Source: an uncultured Prevotellaceae bacterium (GTDB lineage: Bacteria; Bacteroidota; Bacteroidia; Bacteroidales; Bacteroidaceae). Taken from it: DNA of 62,969 nucleotides. The notes beneath the pieces are model-generated. The model did no database searches. It had not been told where the DNA came from and worked only from the letters and a program-made list of their open reading frames with translations. The stretch lies in assembly GCA_902784065.1 (NCBI GenBank), contig CACZTJ010000009.1:1-62969 (forward strand), written 5' to 3'. A program made the position numbers and the translations under genes. Numbering within the stretch: the stretch's first letter is position 1; the number at the start of each line of letters is the position of its first letter. Below, one piece after another: positions 1 to 8,597 of the stretch.

Positions 1-564
1 GCGCTCGACTTTGCCGGTGCGCCTGTCGGAACGGAATTCACCGTCAGTCGTGTGTTCCTCAGCGAACATGACGATGCCAATATGGCACCGTTCGACTATC
101 AGGACAGCAAGAACCTATTGAACGGACAGGCTTTCGGCAATGATTTCCGATTCTGGTTTGCCGATAGCGGATGGAGCCAGATCGCCGATCCTGCTTACGA
201 GGGTGACAACGCAGCTTATTTCTCAGTCACGATTCCTGAAGGTATGGGTGGCGACCAGTGGCAAGGTCAGGTACATATCCCGTTCGATAACGTGACTTTG
301 AGTGCAAGTAAGAATTATAACTTCTCCATTGTGGTTATCGCTGACAACAACATTCCAGGTCTTACCGTGAAGCCTCAGAACGATGCCGACGATAATCAGT
401 TCCTTTCTGCTGATCGTCATGTGATAGCAGCCGATGTCCCAACCGCGATTGTCTTCACCGGTTGTCCCGGCTTCGACGGGAAATTCCGTCTCTGTCTTGA
501 CTTCGCTGGCACACCTGCTGGTACAAATGTTAAGATCCTTGATATGTACGTTTCAGAGCAATAA
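1..564 (+). CDS. Carbohydrate-binding surface protein, C-terminal part (5' truncated by window)
   Basis: The frame is open from base 1, so the gene begins upstream. What is visible is the end of one domain (closing ALDFAGAPVGTEF...VFLSEHD) and then a complete second domain of about 160 residues closing with LCLDFAGTPAGTNV...MYVSEQ. These are two tandem copies of the same beta-sandwich module. Aromatic-rich stretches such as FRFWFADSGWSQ suggest a CBM4/CBM22-like glycan-binding fold. The stop lies 2 nt before the GH16 start, so it is co-transcribed with GH16 and GH3. That position fits the surface glycan-binding protein of a laminarin/beta-glucan PUL. The binding role is inferred from fold resemblance and neighbours; no signal peptide can be seen. 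Confidence 0.65.
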   Translation, partial: ALDFAGAPVGTEFTVSRVFLSEHDDANMAPFDYQDSKNLLNGQAFGNDFRFWFADSGWSQIADPAYEGDNAAYFSVTIPEGMGGDQWQGQVHIPFDNVTLSASKNYNFSIVVIADNNIPGLTVKPQNDADDNQFLSADRHVIAADVPTAIVFTGCPGFDGKFRLCLDFAGTPAGTNVKILDMYVSEQ

Positions 565-566
565 GT

Positions 567-1523
567 ATGTTTAGGTATTTGCTTACTTCATCATTTCTCA
601 CAGTCGTGTTTCAGGTGGCCGCTCAGACAAGTAGTCTGGTGGCCACCACCCACGCCCCTTCAGGATTCGTGCCCAAAGGCTATGAACTGGTGTGGAACGA
701 TGAATTTGACAATGGTACGACGCTGAACAGCAGTGACTGGACGCACGAGATGAAAGGCAAGGGCTGGGTGAACAACGAGTTGCAGTACTACGTGAACCAC
801 GAAACGCCCAATGGCAGCCTCGTGACGGAGGTAAAGGACGATGCCCTTGTCATCCGTTGCCTGGAGGAAGACGGCAAGGTGTTCTCTGGGCGTGTGTATG
901 CCAAAGTAAAGCGGGGGTGGACCTATGGCTACATCGAAGGGCGCATCAAGTTGCCTAAAGGCAGGGGCACATGGCCTGCCTTCTGGATGATGCCTGTAAA
1001 CTTCCGTTCATGGCCTGCCGATGGCGAGATTGACATTATGGAAGAGGTGGGGTATAACCCTGATTATGTATCATCAAGTCTCCATGCCAACGCTCATGTT
1101 CATTCTAACGGCACTCAGGTCACTCATGAGATGTTCTGTGAGGGTGCTGAGGACGGTTATCATATCTATGCCATCGAATGGACGGCAGATAGGATCACCA
1201 CTTACGTCGATGGTCGGAAACAGTTGGAATACTTCAATCGTGGTCTGGGACGTGACGACTGGCCTTATGATGCACCCTTCTACATCATCCTGAATCTCGC
1301 CTGGGGCGGTGACTGGGGTGGACAAAAAGGCGTCGATATGGATGCACTCCCCGCAGAGATGCTTGTAGATTACGTACGTGTCTATCAAAAAGACACCAGC
1401 GGCATCCGTCCCATCGCAGCAGAACACAAAAGCAACTATATCTGCGACCTTCATGGACGCAGAGTCATAAATCCTGGCAAAGGCATTTATATTCAGGATG
1501 GTCGCAAAATCGTCATCCATTAA
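567..1523 (+). CDS. GH16 family endo-beta-glucanase (laminarinase-like)
   Basis: This 318-residue secreted or lipid-linked hydrolase has an N-terminal hydrophobic export signal (about residues 1-19, ending near VAAQ). A single GH16 domain spans roughly 40-275. The GH16 catalytic motif is present as GEIDIMEEVG, with E154 as predicted nucleophile and E159 as acid/base. WNDEFD near residue 43 and the LNLAWGGDWGG segment are typical of bacterial laminarinases. The C-terminal 35 residues (CDLHGRRV...KGIYIQDGRK) resemble the short tail found on many Prevotella secreted proteins. It sits between a glycan-binding protein and a GH3, so its likely job is to cut beta-1,3 or mixed-linkage glucan for the GH3. 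Substrate is inferred from family and context. Confidence 0.9.
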   Translation: MFRYLLTSSFLTVVFQVAAQTSSLVATTHAPSGFVPKGYELVWNDEFDNGTTLNSSDWTHEMKGKGWVNNELQYYVNHETPNGSLVTEVKDDALVIRCLEEDGKVFSGRVYAKVKRGWTYGYIEGRIKLPKGRGTWPAFWMMPVNFRSWPADGEIDIMEEVGYNPDYVSSSLHANAHVHSNGTQVTHEMFCEGAEDGYHIYAIEWTADRITTYVDGRKQLEYFNRGLGRDDWPYDAPFYIILNLAWGGDWGGQKGVDMDALPAEMLVDYVRVYQKDTSGIRPIAAEHKSNYICDLHGRRVINPGKGIYIQDGRKIVIH

Positions 1524-1540
1524 TAAAATAATGATTAAGA

Positions 1541-3781
1541 ATGTTGAACATGAAGATGTATAGAGGATTCTGGATAGCATTGTCCATGATCCACTGCCCG
1601 TTATCTGTGAGTTTCGCACAGACACCTGTCTATCTCGATGAGTCGAAACCTGTTGAGCAACGCATCGATGATGCCTTGGCACGGATGACGCTCGATGAGA
1701 AGATTGCAGTCATTCATGCACAGTCGAAGTTCTCCAGCCCAGGTGTCAAGCGTCTGGGATTCCCTGACCTCTGGACCGATGATGGTCCTCATGGCGTACG
1801 ACCTGATGTGCTTTGGGATGAATGGGTACAGGCCGGTCAGACCAATGATTCCTGTGTGGCCTTTCCTGCACTGACTTGTCTTACCGCTACCTGGAATCCC
1901 TGTCTCTCCCGTTTCTATGGTGAGAGTCTGGGCGAAGAGGCCCTCTACCGTGGCAAGCAGGTTATGCTGGGTCCTGGTGTGAACATCAACCGCACCCCGC
2001 TCAATGGTCGTAACTTCGAGTATATGGGCGAGGATCCCTGTCTGGCCTCCAGAATGGTGGTGCCTTATATCCAGGGGCTTCAGTCGAAAGGGGTAGCCGC
2101 CTGTGTTAAGCACTATGCCCTGAACAACGATGAGGAATACCGTCATCAGGTGAACGTCATCGTGAGCGACCGTGCTCTGCATGAGATCTACCTCCCTGCC
2201 TTCAAGGCAGCTGTCCAGGAGGCCGGTACATGGGCCATCATGGGCTCCTATAACCTCTACCAGAACCAGCACAACTGTCATAATGCCACATTGCTCAATA
2301 AGATCCTGAAGCAGGACTGGGGCTTCGATGGTGTGGTCATCTCCGACTGGGGTGGGTGTCACAACACCGAGGAAGCCATCCGCAATGGTCTCGACCTGGA
2401 GTTCGGGTCATGGACCGATGGTCTGACGATGGGTGCTACAAATGCATACGATAGTTATTATATGGCACTGCCTTACAAGCGGCTGATCCAGGAAGGCAAG
2501 TATTCCACCAAGGAACTGGATGAGAAGGTGCGTCGTGTGCTGCGCTTGTTCTACCGCACCACGATGAACCGTCAGCACCCCTATGGGTTCCTGTGCTCAG
2601 AGGCTCATTATGAGGCTGCCCTGAAGATTGCTCAGGAAGGTATCGTACTGTTAAAGAACAACCGTCAGTTGCTTCCTGTCAAGAATGCCAAGCGTATTCT
2701 GGTAGTAGGTGAGAACGCCATCAAGATGATGACTGTTGGTGGTGGTTCTTCTTCACTGAAGGTGCAGAGGGAGATCCTGCCCCTCGATGGTATCAAGGCG
2801 CGTTTTGCTGAGGCAGAGATCGACTTTGCCAGAGGCTATGTGGGCGACACCGTTCAGAGTTATAATGGTGTTACCGTAGGACGTAGCTTGTACGACCTGC
2901 GTAGTGCAGAGGAACTCACAGCTGAGGCAGTCGCTAAGGCTCGTCAGGCTGATGTGGTGATTTTCATCGGTGGTCTGAACAAGAGCGATTATCAGGATTG
3001 CGAGGGTCATGACCGCAAGGCTTATGGCTTGCCCTATGGACAGGATCAGCTGATAGAGGCTTTGGTCAAGGTTAATCCCAATCTGGTGTATGTCAATATC
3101 TCAGGTAATGCCGTTGCCATGCCTTGGATCGACAAGGTGCCTGCCATCGTGCAGGGCTGGTTTATCGGTTCAGAGGCAGGTGAGGCGATTGCCAGTGTAC
3201 TGGCAGGCGATGTGAACCCCTCAGGCAAACTGCCTTTCACCTGGTATGTGCGTCTCGATGATTGTGGGGCACATGCCACTGGCAGTTTCCCTGGCACTTG
3301 GCGTGAAGGTCATCAGATCATTGATGAGACATATAAAGAGGATATCTTTGTGGGGTATCGCTGGACCGACAGGCAGCAGATCAAGCCGCTCTTCCCCTTT
3401 GGTCATGGTCTGAGCTATACCACCTTCCAGATCAGTCATCTCCGTGCAGACAAGAAGGAAATGACAAGTGATGGTCAACTGACCGTCTCTGTGGATGTCA
3501 AGAACACTGGCACCGTGGCTGGTGCAGAGGTCTTGCAACTCTATATCAGCGATGTGAAGTGTTCTCAGCCAAGACCAGTCAAAGAACTGAAAGGCTTTAA
3601 GAAGGTCTGTCTGTCGCCTGGAGAGACACAGACCGTTACGTTTACCATCGACCGTTCTGCCCTGAGCTTCTATGATGAGCAGACAGGTGCATGGATAGCA
3701 GAGCCCGGTGAGTTCGTGGCGATGGTCAACAGCTCCTCAGCATCAACCAAAAATAAAATACGATTCATGCTTAGTTTTTAA
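1541..3781 (+). CDS. GH3 family beta-glucosidase
   Basis: This 746-residue exported beta-glycosidase has a signal peptide (about 1-26, ending SVSFAQ). The order is GH3 N-terminal TIM barrel (about 40-330), C-terminal alpha/beta sandwich (about 370-600) and fibronectin III-like domain (about 650-730). The KHYALNN substrate-binding motif is at 190-196, and the catalytic nucleophile is D269 in GVVISDWGG. Length and domain order are standard for bacteroidal periplasmic beta-glucosidases. Three ATGs lie close together (1541, 1550, 1556), so the exact start is uncertain. It is the last gene of the beta-glucan operon and is followed by a strong terminator. It probably releases glucose from oligosaccharides made by the GH16 enzyme. 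Confidence 0.92.
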   Translation: MLNMKMYRGFWIALSMIHCPLSVSFAQTPVYLDESKPVEQRIDDALARMTLDEKIAVIHAQSKFSSPGVKRLGFPDLWTDDGPHGVRPDVLWDEWVQAGQTNDSCVAFPALTCLTATWNPCLSRFYGESLGEEALYRGKQVMLGPGVNINRTPLNGRNFEYMGEDPCLASRMVVPYIQGLQSKGVAACVKHYALNNDEEYRHQVNVIVSDRALHEIYLPAFKAAVQEAGTWAIMGSYNLYQNQHNCHNATLLNKILKQDWGFDGVVISDWGGCHNTEEAIRNGLDLEFGSWTDGLTMGATNAYDSYYMALPYKRLIQEGKYSTKELDEKVRRVLRLFYRTTMNRQHPYGFLCSEAHYEAALKIAQEGIVLLKNNRQLLPVKNAKRILVVGENAIKMMTVGGGSSSLKVQREILPLDGIKARFAEAEIDFARGYVGDTVQSYNGVTVGRSLYDLRSAEELTAEAVAKARQADVVIFIGGLNKSDYQDCEGHDRKAYGLPYGQDQLIEALVKVNPNLVYVNISGNAVAMPWIDKVPAIVQGWFIGSEAGEAIASVLAGDVNPSGKLPFTWYVRLDDCGAHATGSFPGTWREGHQIIDETYKEDIFVGYRWTDRQQIKPLFPFGHGLSYTTFQISHLRADKKEMTSDGQLTVSVDVKNTGTVAGAEVLQLYISDVKCSQPRPVKELKGFKKVCLSPGETQTVTFTIDRSALSFYDEQTGAWIAEPGEFVAMVNSSSASTKNKIRFMLSF

Positions 3782-3828
3782 AAGCCCCCGAAGCACGTGA
3801 TGTGCTTCGAGGGCTTCTTGTCTTTTTC
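3782..3828 (+). terminator. Rho-independent terminator after GH3
   Basis: A 15-bp stem with one mismatch (3782-3796 pairing 3802-3816, loop GTGAT) begins right after the GH3 stop and is followed by a T-rich stretch (CTTGTCTTTTTCC). It ends the GH16-GH3 operon just before the convergent tRNA gene. Confidence 0.85.
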
Positions 3829-3831
3829 CTG

Positions 3832-3905
3832 AGCCTCTTGTCGGATTCGAACCAACGACCCCGAGATTACAAATCACGTGCTCTGGCCAACTGAGCTAAA
3901 GAGGC
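3832..3905 (-). tRNA. tRNA-Thr(TGT)
   Basis: The reverse strand folds as a 74-nt cloverleaf. It has acceptor stem GCCTCTT/AAGAGGC, D arm GCTC...GAGC, an anticodon loop TTTGTAA with anticodon TGT, and a T arm GTTGG-TTCGAAT-CCGAC. The anticodon stem CGTGA/TCTCG contains one T-T mismatch. CCA is not encoded, as is usual in this phylum. It lies directly downstream of the SRP RNA on the same strand and may be processed from a shared transcript. Confidence 0.95.
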
Positions 3906-3908
3906 GGG

Positions 3909-4006
3909 TGAGCGAGCTTGCTGTATCGCGCCGCTACAACCAAGTACCCTTGCTGCGTTCCCACCCTGGGGGATTCCGAGGGAGCTGGCCGTACAGGACT
4001 CGCTCA
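3909..4006 (-). ncRNA. ffs: Signal recognition particle RNA (4.5S type)
   Basis: On the minus strand the sequence carries the universally conserved SRP domain IV tip, CCAGGGTGGGAACGCAGCA. This has a GGAA tetraloop and the asymmetric internal loop recognised by Ffh. The outer ends pair (TGAGCGAG/CTCGCTCA at 3909-3916 and 3999-4006), giving a roughly 98-nt rod-like hairpin of the small bacterial SRP RNA class. It guides co-translational membrane targeting. The exact ends are estimated from the terminal stem. Confidence 0.88.
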
Positions 4007-4108
4007 TGTTCTTAAAGCGGTGCAAAATCAGTGCGAGCCGAGTGCAGAGAACTTGTTCTATGCCGAGGCGAAGCCTGATTTCGCACGAGGTTTTTCTAAA
4101 ACCGCGTG

Positions 4109-4116
4109 CAAAGGTA
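4109..4116 (-). promoter_or_regulatory. Bacteroidetes -7 box for the SRP RNA / tRNA-Thr unit
   Basis: TACCTTTG on the minus strand matches the Bacteroidetes sigma-ABfr -7 consensus TAnnTTTG. It lies about 100 nt upstream of the SRP RNA. I see no convincing TTTG at the -33 position. The 100 nt between would be a processed leader. Confidence 0.5.
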
Positions 4117-4212
4117 CAATAAATATTTAAGAATTTAGAATTCCGAAAAAAGATTTTTCCTGATTTTAACGATTTTTTGAGCCAAACCCCATGTTATCTG
4201 CGGGAAAATGCG

Positions 4213-4220
4213 TAATTTTG
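4213..4220 (+). promoter_or_regulatory. -7 box of the DUF4199-ApbE-Crp operon
   Basis: TAATTTTG (followed by C) fits TAnnTTTG and lies 25 nt before the DUF4199 ATG. The -33 element is weak. The rest of 4007-4245 holds no gene; it has an AT-rich stretch just upstream of this box. Confidence 0.6.
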
Positions 4221-4245
4221 CACCTTGGATTAGATAAGTGTTAAA

Positions 4246-4794
4246 ATGATTACCTCAAACGAATATACTCAACTCAAGGCTTTTGCCCGTCAGGATGGTG
4301 CGTTGCTTGCCCTGCTCTGGGTGTTTACCTCTACCTTATATATCATAGGTATGACCAACCAACTGATAGGGTTGGCAGCAACGGTGTTGATCCTTTACAC
4401 GCCATTCTTCGTGGGTGGCAGACTGCGTAAGTTCCGTGACTATGGTCGCGAGGGCCTCATCTCGTTTGGTCGTGGTTATGCCTATACCGTCTTTGTGTTC
4501 TTCTATGCGGGTGTGCTCTTTGCCATCGCGATCTATCTCTATCTGGCGTATATGGATCAGGGATTCCTGCTGAGTCAGATGTCGAAGGTACTCACCACCG
4601 ACGAGGCGCAACAGGCCATGAAGCAGTATGGCATGACGGAGATGATGAATGAGAGCCTGAGTCAGATGGCGCAGGTACGCCCCATTGACTATGCGCTGAA
4701 TATGCTGACGGTGAACATCGTGGTGGGATTCATCCTGGGTGTCCCCATCAGTCTGGTGCTGCAGCGCAGTCATACAAACCAAGAAAGCAAATAA
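4246..4794 (+). CDS. DUF4199 family membrane protein
   Basis: A 182-residue integral membrane protein with four predicted helices (about 20-37, 43-58, 82-107 and 152-170). It matches DUF4199 proteins, which are widespread in Bacteroidetes and of unknown function. It begins the operon and is followed 10 nt later by a GT2 of the polyprenyl-phosphate class. That is a common pairing, so it may help the glycosyltransferase work at the inner membrane. This role is inferred only from adjacency. Confidence 0.8.
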   Translation: MITSNEYTQLKAFARQDGALLALLWVFTSTLYIIGMTNQLIGLAATVLILYTPFFVGGRLRKFRDYGREGLISFGRGYAYTVFVFFYAGVLFAIAIYLYLAYMDQGFLLSQMSKVLTTDEAQQAMKQYGMTEMMNESLSQMAQVRPIDYALNMLTVNIVVGFILGVPISLVLQRSHTNQESK

Positions 4795-4804
4795 ACGAAA
4801 AATC

Positions 4805-5761
4805 ATGGATATATCAGTTGTTATTCCTCTTTATAACGAGGACGAGTCGATACCTGAACTCTATGCCTGGATCGCACGGGTGATGAAGGAGAACCACTTC
4901 TCTTACGAGGTGATCTTCATCAATGATGGCTCTACTGACCGTTCCTGGGAGATTATCACCGAGTTGAACAAGCAGGAGCCCGAGGTGGTGAAAGGCATCA
5001 AGTTCCGTCGTAACTATGGTAAGAGTCCGGCCCTCTATTGCGGTTTCGAACAGGCCCAGGGTGATGTTGTGATCACGATGGATGCCGATCTGCAGGATTC
5101 TCCTGATGAGATCCCTGAGCTTTACCGCATGATCAAGGAGGAGGGTTATGACCTCGTGTCAGGCTATAAGCAGAAGCGTTATGACCCGATCTCCAAGACC
5201 CTTCCCACGAAGCTCTTCAATGCTACCGCCCGTAAGATCAGTGGCATCCGCAACCTCCATGACTTCAATTGTGGTCTGAAGGCTTATCGCAAGGCGGTGG
5301 TGAAGAATATCGAGGTGTATGGCGAGATGCACCGTTATATCCCTTATCTGGCCAAGAATGCCGGTTTTGATAAGATTGGCGAGAAGGTCGTTCAGCATCA
5401 GGCCCGTAAGTACGGTGCCTCGAAGTTCATGGGACTCAACCGTTTCGTGAATGGCTATCTCGACCTGTTAACCCTCTGGTTCCTCTCTACGTTTGGCAAG
5501 AAGCCGATGCACGTGTTTGGTTTCCTGGGCACCATCATGTTCTTCATCGGTTTTGTGGCAGCCTTCTGGATTGGTGCCGATAAACTCTGGTGCCTGGCAA
5601 ATCATATCCCGCAGCGTCTGGTTACTGATTCGCCTTATTTCTACATCGCGCTGACCATGATGATCATTGGTACCCAGCTCTTCCTCACAGGATTCCTGGG
5701 CGATCTGATCAGTCGTTCGTCAAGTGGTCGTAATGATTATCAGATAGAACAGACCTTATGA
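4805..5761 (+). CDS. GT2 family glycosyltransferase, polyprenyl-phosphate type (GtrB/DPM1-like)
   Basis: This 318-residue protein has a cytosolic GT-A domain (about 1-230) and two C-terminal membrane helices (about 240-262 and 275-305). The nucleotide-sugar motifs are VVIPLYNEDES at the N-terminus and MDADLQD with D93 and D95. Such enzymes transfer a sugar from UDP- or GDP-sugar to undecaprenyl phosphate on the cytosolic face, for later use in cell-wall, O-antigen or protein glycosylation. The start at 4805 (MDISVVIPLY) is preferred over an in-frame extension into DUF4199. It overlaps the next gene by 4 nt (ATGA), indicating translational coupling. The donor sugar cannot be told. Confidence 0.88.
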   Translation: MDISVVIPLYNEDESIPELYAWIARVMKENHFSYEVIFINDGSTDRSWEIITELNKQEPEVVKGIKFRRNYGKSPALYCGFEQAQGDVVITMDADLQDSPDEIPELYRMIKEEGYDLVSGYKQKRYDPISKTLPTKLFNATARKISGIRNLHDFNCGLKAYRKAVVKNIEVYGEMHRYIPYLAKNAGFDKIGEKVVQHQARKYGASKFMGLNRFVNGYLDLLTLWFLSTFGKKPMHVFGFLGTIMFFIGFVAAFWIGADKLWCLANHIPQRLVTDSPYFYIALTMMIIGTQLFLTGFLGDLISRSSSGRNDYQIEQTL

Positions 5762-6237
5762 GAAAGGTGTTGCTCCTCCTGAGCTTGGCGTTTATCGTCT
5801 CTTGCTCCTCCGTTGATTGCCCTGTCAAAAACTGGGTGAGGTGCTACTATAATGTCTATGACAGCGAAGGGGCGCTGCTCCAGTTGCAAGATACGCTGAC
5901 CATCTATACGAAGCGTAAGAACCGTACTGACACCATCCTTCTCAATAGTGGCATCGGTCTCAAGGCCTTTGACCTGCCTGTCAGTTATACCCAGCCGGAG
6001 GATACGCTCTTTTTCCATTTCTACAAAGATGACTATGATGTCACCGATACCGTGTGGATCAAGAAGGATGACTACCCCCATTTCGAGTCCATGGAGTGTA
6101 AGGTGGACTATTTCCATCAGCTGACGGGTGTCCGATATACCACCCATGCGATTGATTCCTTGGTTCTTAAAAACCCCAATGTAAATTATGAGGATCAGAC
6201 GATTAATTTCTTCATCTATCCGGACAGCAGTCGTTAG
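5758..6237 (+). CDS. DUF6452 family lipoprotein
   Basis: A 159-residue predicted lipoprotein with signal MRKVLLLLSLAFIVSC and lipobox cysteine at residue 16. Two further cysteines (C21, C29) follow soon after. The rest is beta-rich and resembles DUF6452, a Bacteroidales family of unknown function usually found next to a DUF6048 gene, as here. It overlaps both the upstream GT2 (4 nt) and the downstream gene (50 nt), so the three are surely co-transcribed. Confidence 0.7.
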   Translation: MRKVLLLLSLAFIVSCSSVDCPVKNWVRCYYNVYDSEGALLQLQDTLTIYTKRKNRTDTILLNSGIGLKAFDLPVSYTQPEDTLFFHFYKDDYDVTDTVWIKKDDYPHFESMECKVDYFHQLTGVRYTTHAIDSLVLKNPNVNYEDQTINFFIYPDSSR

Positions 6238-6874
6238 CCTGTTCCTGATGCTGACAGCTACCTCTGCCTCGGCACAGAAGTTTTTCGCTTTCCAGAAAGA
6301 CTCCATTCCGGTATTCCGTGGCTTCTCCCTGTCATTCGATCTGGTGGGTGCAGGCATGGCCATGTTCTCTGACTATGGCCAGTATGAAGGAACGTTCCGC
6401 CTGAATCTCCACGATGAGTGGTTCCCGCTGGTGGAGATCGGACTGGGTAGGGCCGACAGCGAAGATGATGTCACGAAGAACCATTACACCACGAAGGCCC
6501 CTTATTTCAAGGTGGGTGTCGATCGTAACCTGCTCAAGGAGAAACATGGCCCTTACCGGCTGCTGGTAGGTCTGCGCTATGCTTACACCTCTTATAAGGC
6601 GAATCTCTCCCGACCTGGTCTGGTTGATCCCTACTGGCAGTGGGATGTCATCTACGACATCAAGGATGCCCCCTGTAACATGCACTGGGCGGAGGTGGCG
6701 GTAGGACTTGATGCCAAGATCTGGGGCCCCTTCCATCTGGGCTGGAGCGTACGTTATAAGCTACGTATCTCTCATAAGGAGGGTGACTACGGAAATGCCT
6801 GGTATGTCCCGGGCTTCGGTGCCAACTCCAATGGTCGGATAGACGCCACGTTTAATGCCACCATCGATATCTGA
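6188..6874 (+). CDS. DUF6048 family outer-membrane beta-barrel-like protein
   Basis: A 228-residue protein with an export signal (about 1-29, ending TSASAQ). It has repeated amphipathic beta-strands rich in aromatic residues, closing on a strand ending in ATIDI. This is the pattern of small outer-membrane barrels and of DUF6048. Its start overlaps the DUF6452 gene by 50 nt in another frame. Together the DUF6452/DUF6048 pair may form an envelope complex. Function is unknown. Confidence 0.7.
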   Translation: MRIRRLISSSIRTAVVSLFLMLTATSASAQKFFAFQKDSIPVFRGFSLSFDLVGAGMAMFSDYGQYEGTFRLNLHDEWFPLVEIGLGRADSEDDVTKNHYTTKAPYFKVGVDRNLLKEKHGPYRLLVGLRYAYTSYKANLSRPGLVDPYWQWDVIYDIKDAPCNMHWAEVAVGLDAKIWGPFHLGWSVRYKLRISHKEGDYGNAWYVPGFGANSNGRIDATFNATIDI

Positions 6875-6875
6875 T

Positions 6876-7901
6876 ATGGATGCCACGCGGAAGAAACGGC
6901 TCCTGTGGCAACTGCCTTTCCTCACGTTGCTCATTGTCGGAACGATCCTGATCATCCGACAGCAGCAGACCATGCCTTACCAGCATACCGCCGATTTTAT
7001 CTTTGGCACCACCTATACGGTGACCTATCAGTGCGACTCTGACATGAATGCCTCCATCAAGGCCGAGTTGCTGAAGGTGGACCAGTCGCTGTCACCATTC
7101 AATAAGCAATCTGTCATCACAGCCATCAATAACAATGAGTCTGCCACGCCCGACCAGATGTTCCTGGAGGTGTTCCGACAGGCCATGATCATCTCCGAGG
7201 ATACGAAGGGGGCCTTCGATATCACGGTGGCCCCGTTGGTCAATGCCTGGGGCTTTGGCTTCAAACATGGTGAGATGCCCACACCCCGTCAGGTGGATAG
7301 TCTCCGGGCGATCGTGGGCTATCAGAAGGTGTCACTCGTCGATGGGAAGATCCGGAAGGCTGATCCCCGGATGATGCTCGACTGCTCAGCCATTGCCAAG
7401 GGCTATGGCACCGATGTGGTGGCCCGTTTCCTGCGCAAACGGGGAGTCCAGAACTTCATGGTGGAGATTGGCGGTGAGGTGGTTACTCAGGGTGTCAACC
7501 CCCAGCGGGTGCCCTGGCGCATCGGGGTGACCAAGCCCACGGAGGACTCGCTGAGTGTGGGGCATGAACTGCAGACCACCCTGAATGTCACGGATATGGC
7601 GATGGCCACCAGTGGCAACTACCGTAATTTCTACTATAAGGGCAACAAGCGTTATGCCCATACCATTGATCCGCATACGGGCTATCCCGTACAGCATAAT
7701 ATCCTCTCTGCCACGGTCCTGGCCAAGAGCTGTATGGTGGCCGATGCCTATGCCACCTCGTTTATGGTCATGGGCCTCGATGGGGCGCAGCAGGTGCTCC
7801 AGCGCCATCCGGAGCTGATGGCCTATCTCATCTATGATGATGGCCATGGCGGACTTGCCATCTGGTGTTCACCATCGTTGAAAGACCGTATTGCTCAATA
7901 A
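6876..7901 (+). CDS. apbE: FAD:protein FMN transferase (ApbE)
   Basis: This 341-residue enzyme attaches FMN covalently to threonine in flavoproteins such as NqrB/NqrC and RnfG/D, using FAD and Mg2+. It has an N-terminal membrane anchor (about 10-26). Family signatures include FDITVAPLVNAWGFG, MMLDCSAIAKGYG, the GNYRNFYY and HTIDPHTGYPV segments, and the late ADAYATSFMVMG motif. I prefer the ATG at 6876 (MDATRKKR), one base after the previous stop, over an upstream ATG at 6855 that overlaps it. It is likely a periplasm-facing enzyme; its target is not encoded here. Confidence 0.93.
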   Translation: MDATRKKRLLWQLPFLTLLIVGTILIIRQQQTMPYQHTADFIFGTTYTVTYQCDSDMNASIKAELLKVDQSLSPFNKQSVITAINNNESATPDQMFLEVFRQAMIISEDTKGAFDITVAPLVNAWGFGFKHGEMPTPRQVDSLRAIVGYQKVSLVDGKIRKADPRMMLDCSAIAKGYGTDVVARFLRKRGVQNFMVEIGGEVVTQGVNPQRVPWRIGVTKPTEDSLSVGHELQTTLNVTDMAMATSGNYRNFYYKGNKRYAHTIDPHTGYPVQHNILSATVLAKSCMVADAYATSFMVMGLDGAQQVLQRHPELMAYLIYDDGHGGLAIWCSPSLKDRIAQ

Positions 7902-7916
7902 TTAGAACCACTGCCT

Positions 7917-8597
7917 ATGCCTACATTGAAGATATATGACCAACTGCTTCAGTTCCCTCTCTTTCAGGGCATGAGCCATGACGACCTGGAGATCGTGGCC
8001 GGTCATATCCGTTTTGGCTTTACGAAGGTGTCTGCCGGCAAGCGTATCATCACGGCCGGTGATCCCTGCACCCAGCTCTATTTCGTCATTGGCGGTTCGG
8101 TGAAGGTGGAGCATTTCTCCGACGATGGTCATTTCTCGGTGCTTGAGCATATGAGTGCCCCCTATGTCATCCAGCAGGAGGCCATCTTCGGTTATTACCA
8201 GCGTTATACGAGGAGTGTCTCGGCTCAGTCTGATGTCAGTCTCCTCACCATCGATAAGGAGGAAGTGTTGCGCCTGTTGGAGGATTTTCTGGTGTTCCGT
8301 CTGAACCTGGTCAACCATTTTGCGACGCAGACGCAGAAGCTCTCCCAACAGCTCTGGCGTACCCCGCCGCAGACGTTGCGTGAGAAGGTGATCCGTTTTC
8401 TGGTGGCTCACTGCAGTTATCCGGCAGGATCAAAGACGTTCTTCATCCTGATGGAACGTCTGGCCCTGGAGTTGAACGACAGTCGCCTGAATGTGTCGCG
8501 GGTGCTCAACCAGTTGCAGTACGAGGGACTCATAGAGCTCTATCGGGGTAGGATTGTCATCCCCCAGCTGGAGCGCCTCATCTCCCCCCGAACGTAG
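7917..8597 (+). CDS. Crp/Fnr family transcriptional regulator
   Basis: This 226-residue regulator has an N-terminal cyclic-nucleotide-binding-like beta-roll (about 10-120, including AGDPCTQLYFVIGG) and a C-terminal winged helix-turn-helix (about 150-218, with the recognition-helix region LNDSRLNVSRVLNQL). No cysteine cluster for an iron-sulfur centre is seen, so it is not a classical FNR. Its ligand is unknown. It starts 15 nt after apbE and closes that operon. Confidence 0.9.
   Translation: MPTLKIYDQLLQFPLFQGMSHDDLEIVAGHIRFGFTKVSAGKRIITAGDPCTQLYFVIGGSVKVEHFSDDGHFSVLEHMSAPYVIQQEAIFGYYQRYTRSVSAQSDVSLLTIDKEEVLRLLEDFLVFRLNLVNHFATQTQKLSQQLWRTPPQTLREKVIRFLVAHCSYPAGSKTFFILMERLALELNDSRLNVSRVLNQLQYEGLIELYRGRIVIPQLERLISPRT

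Noticed and set aside
3918-4130. 70-codon plus-strand ORF
   Set aside because: It lies opposite the SRP RNA and its promoter and encodes no recognisable protein.
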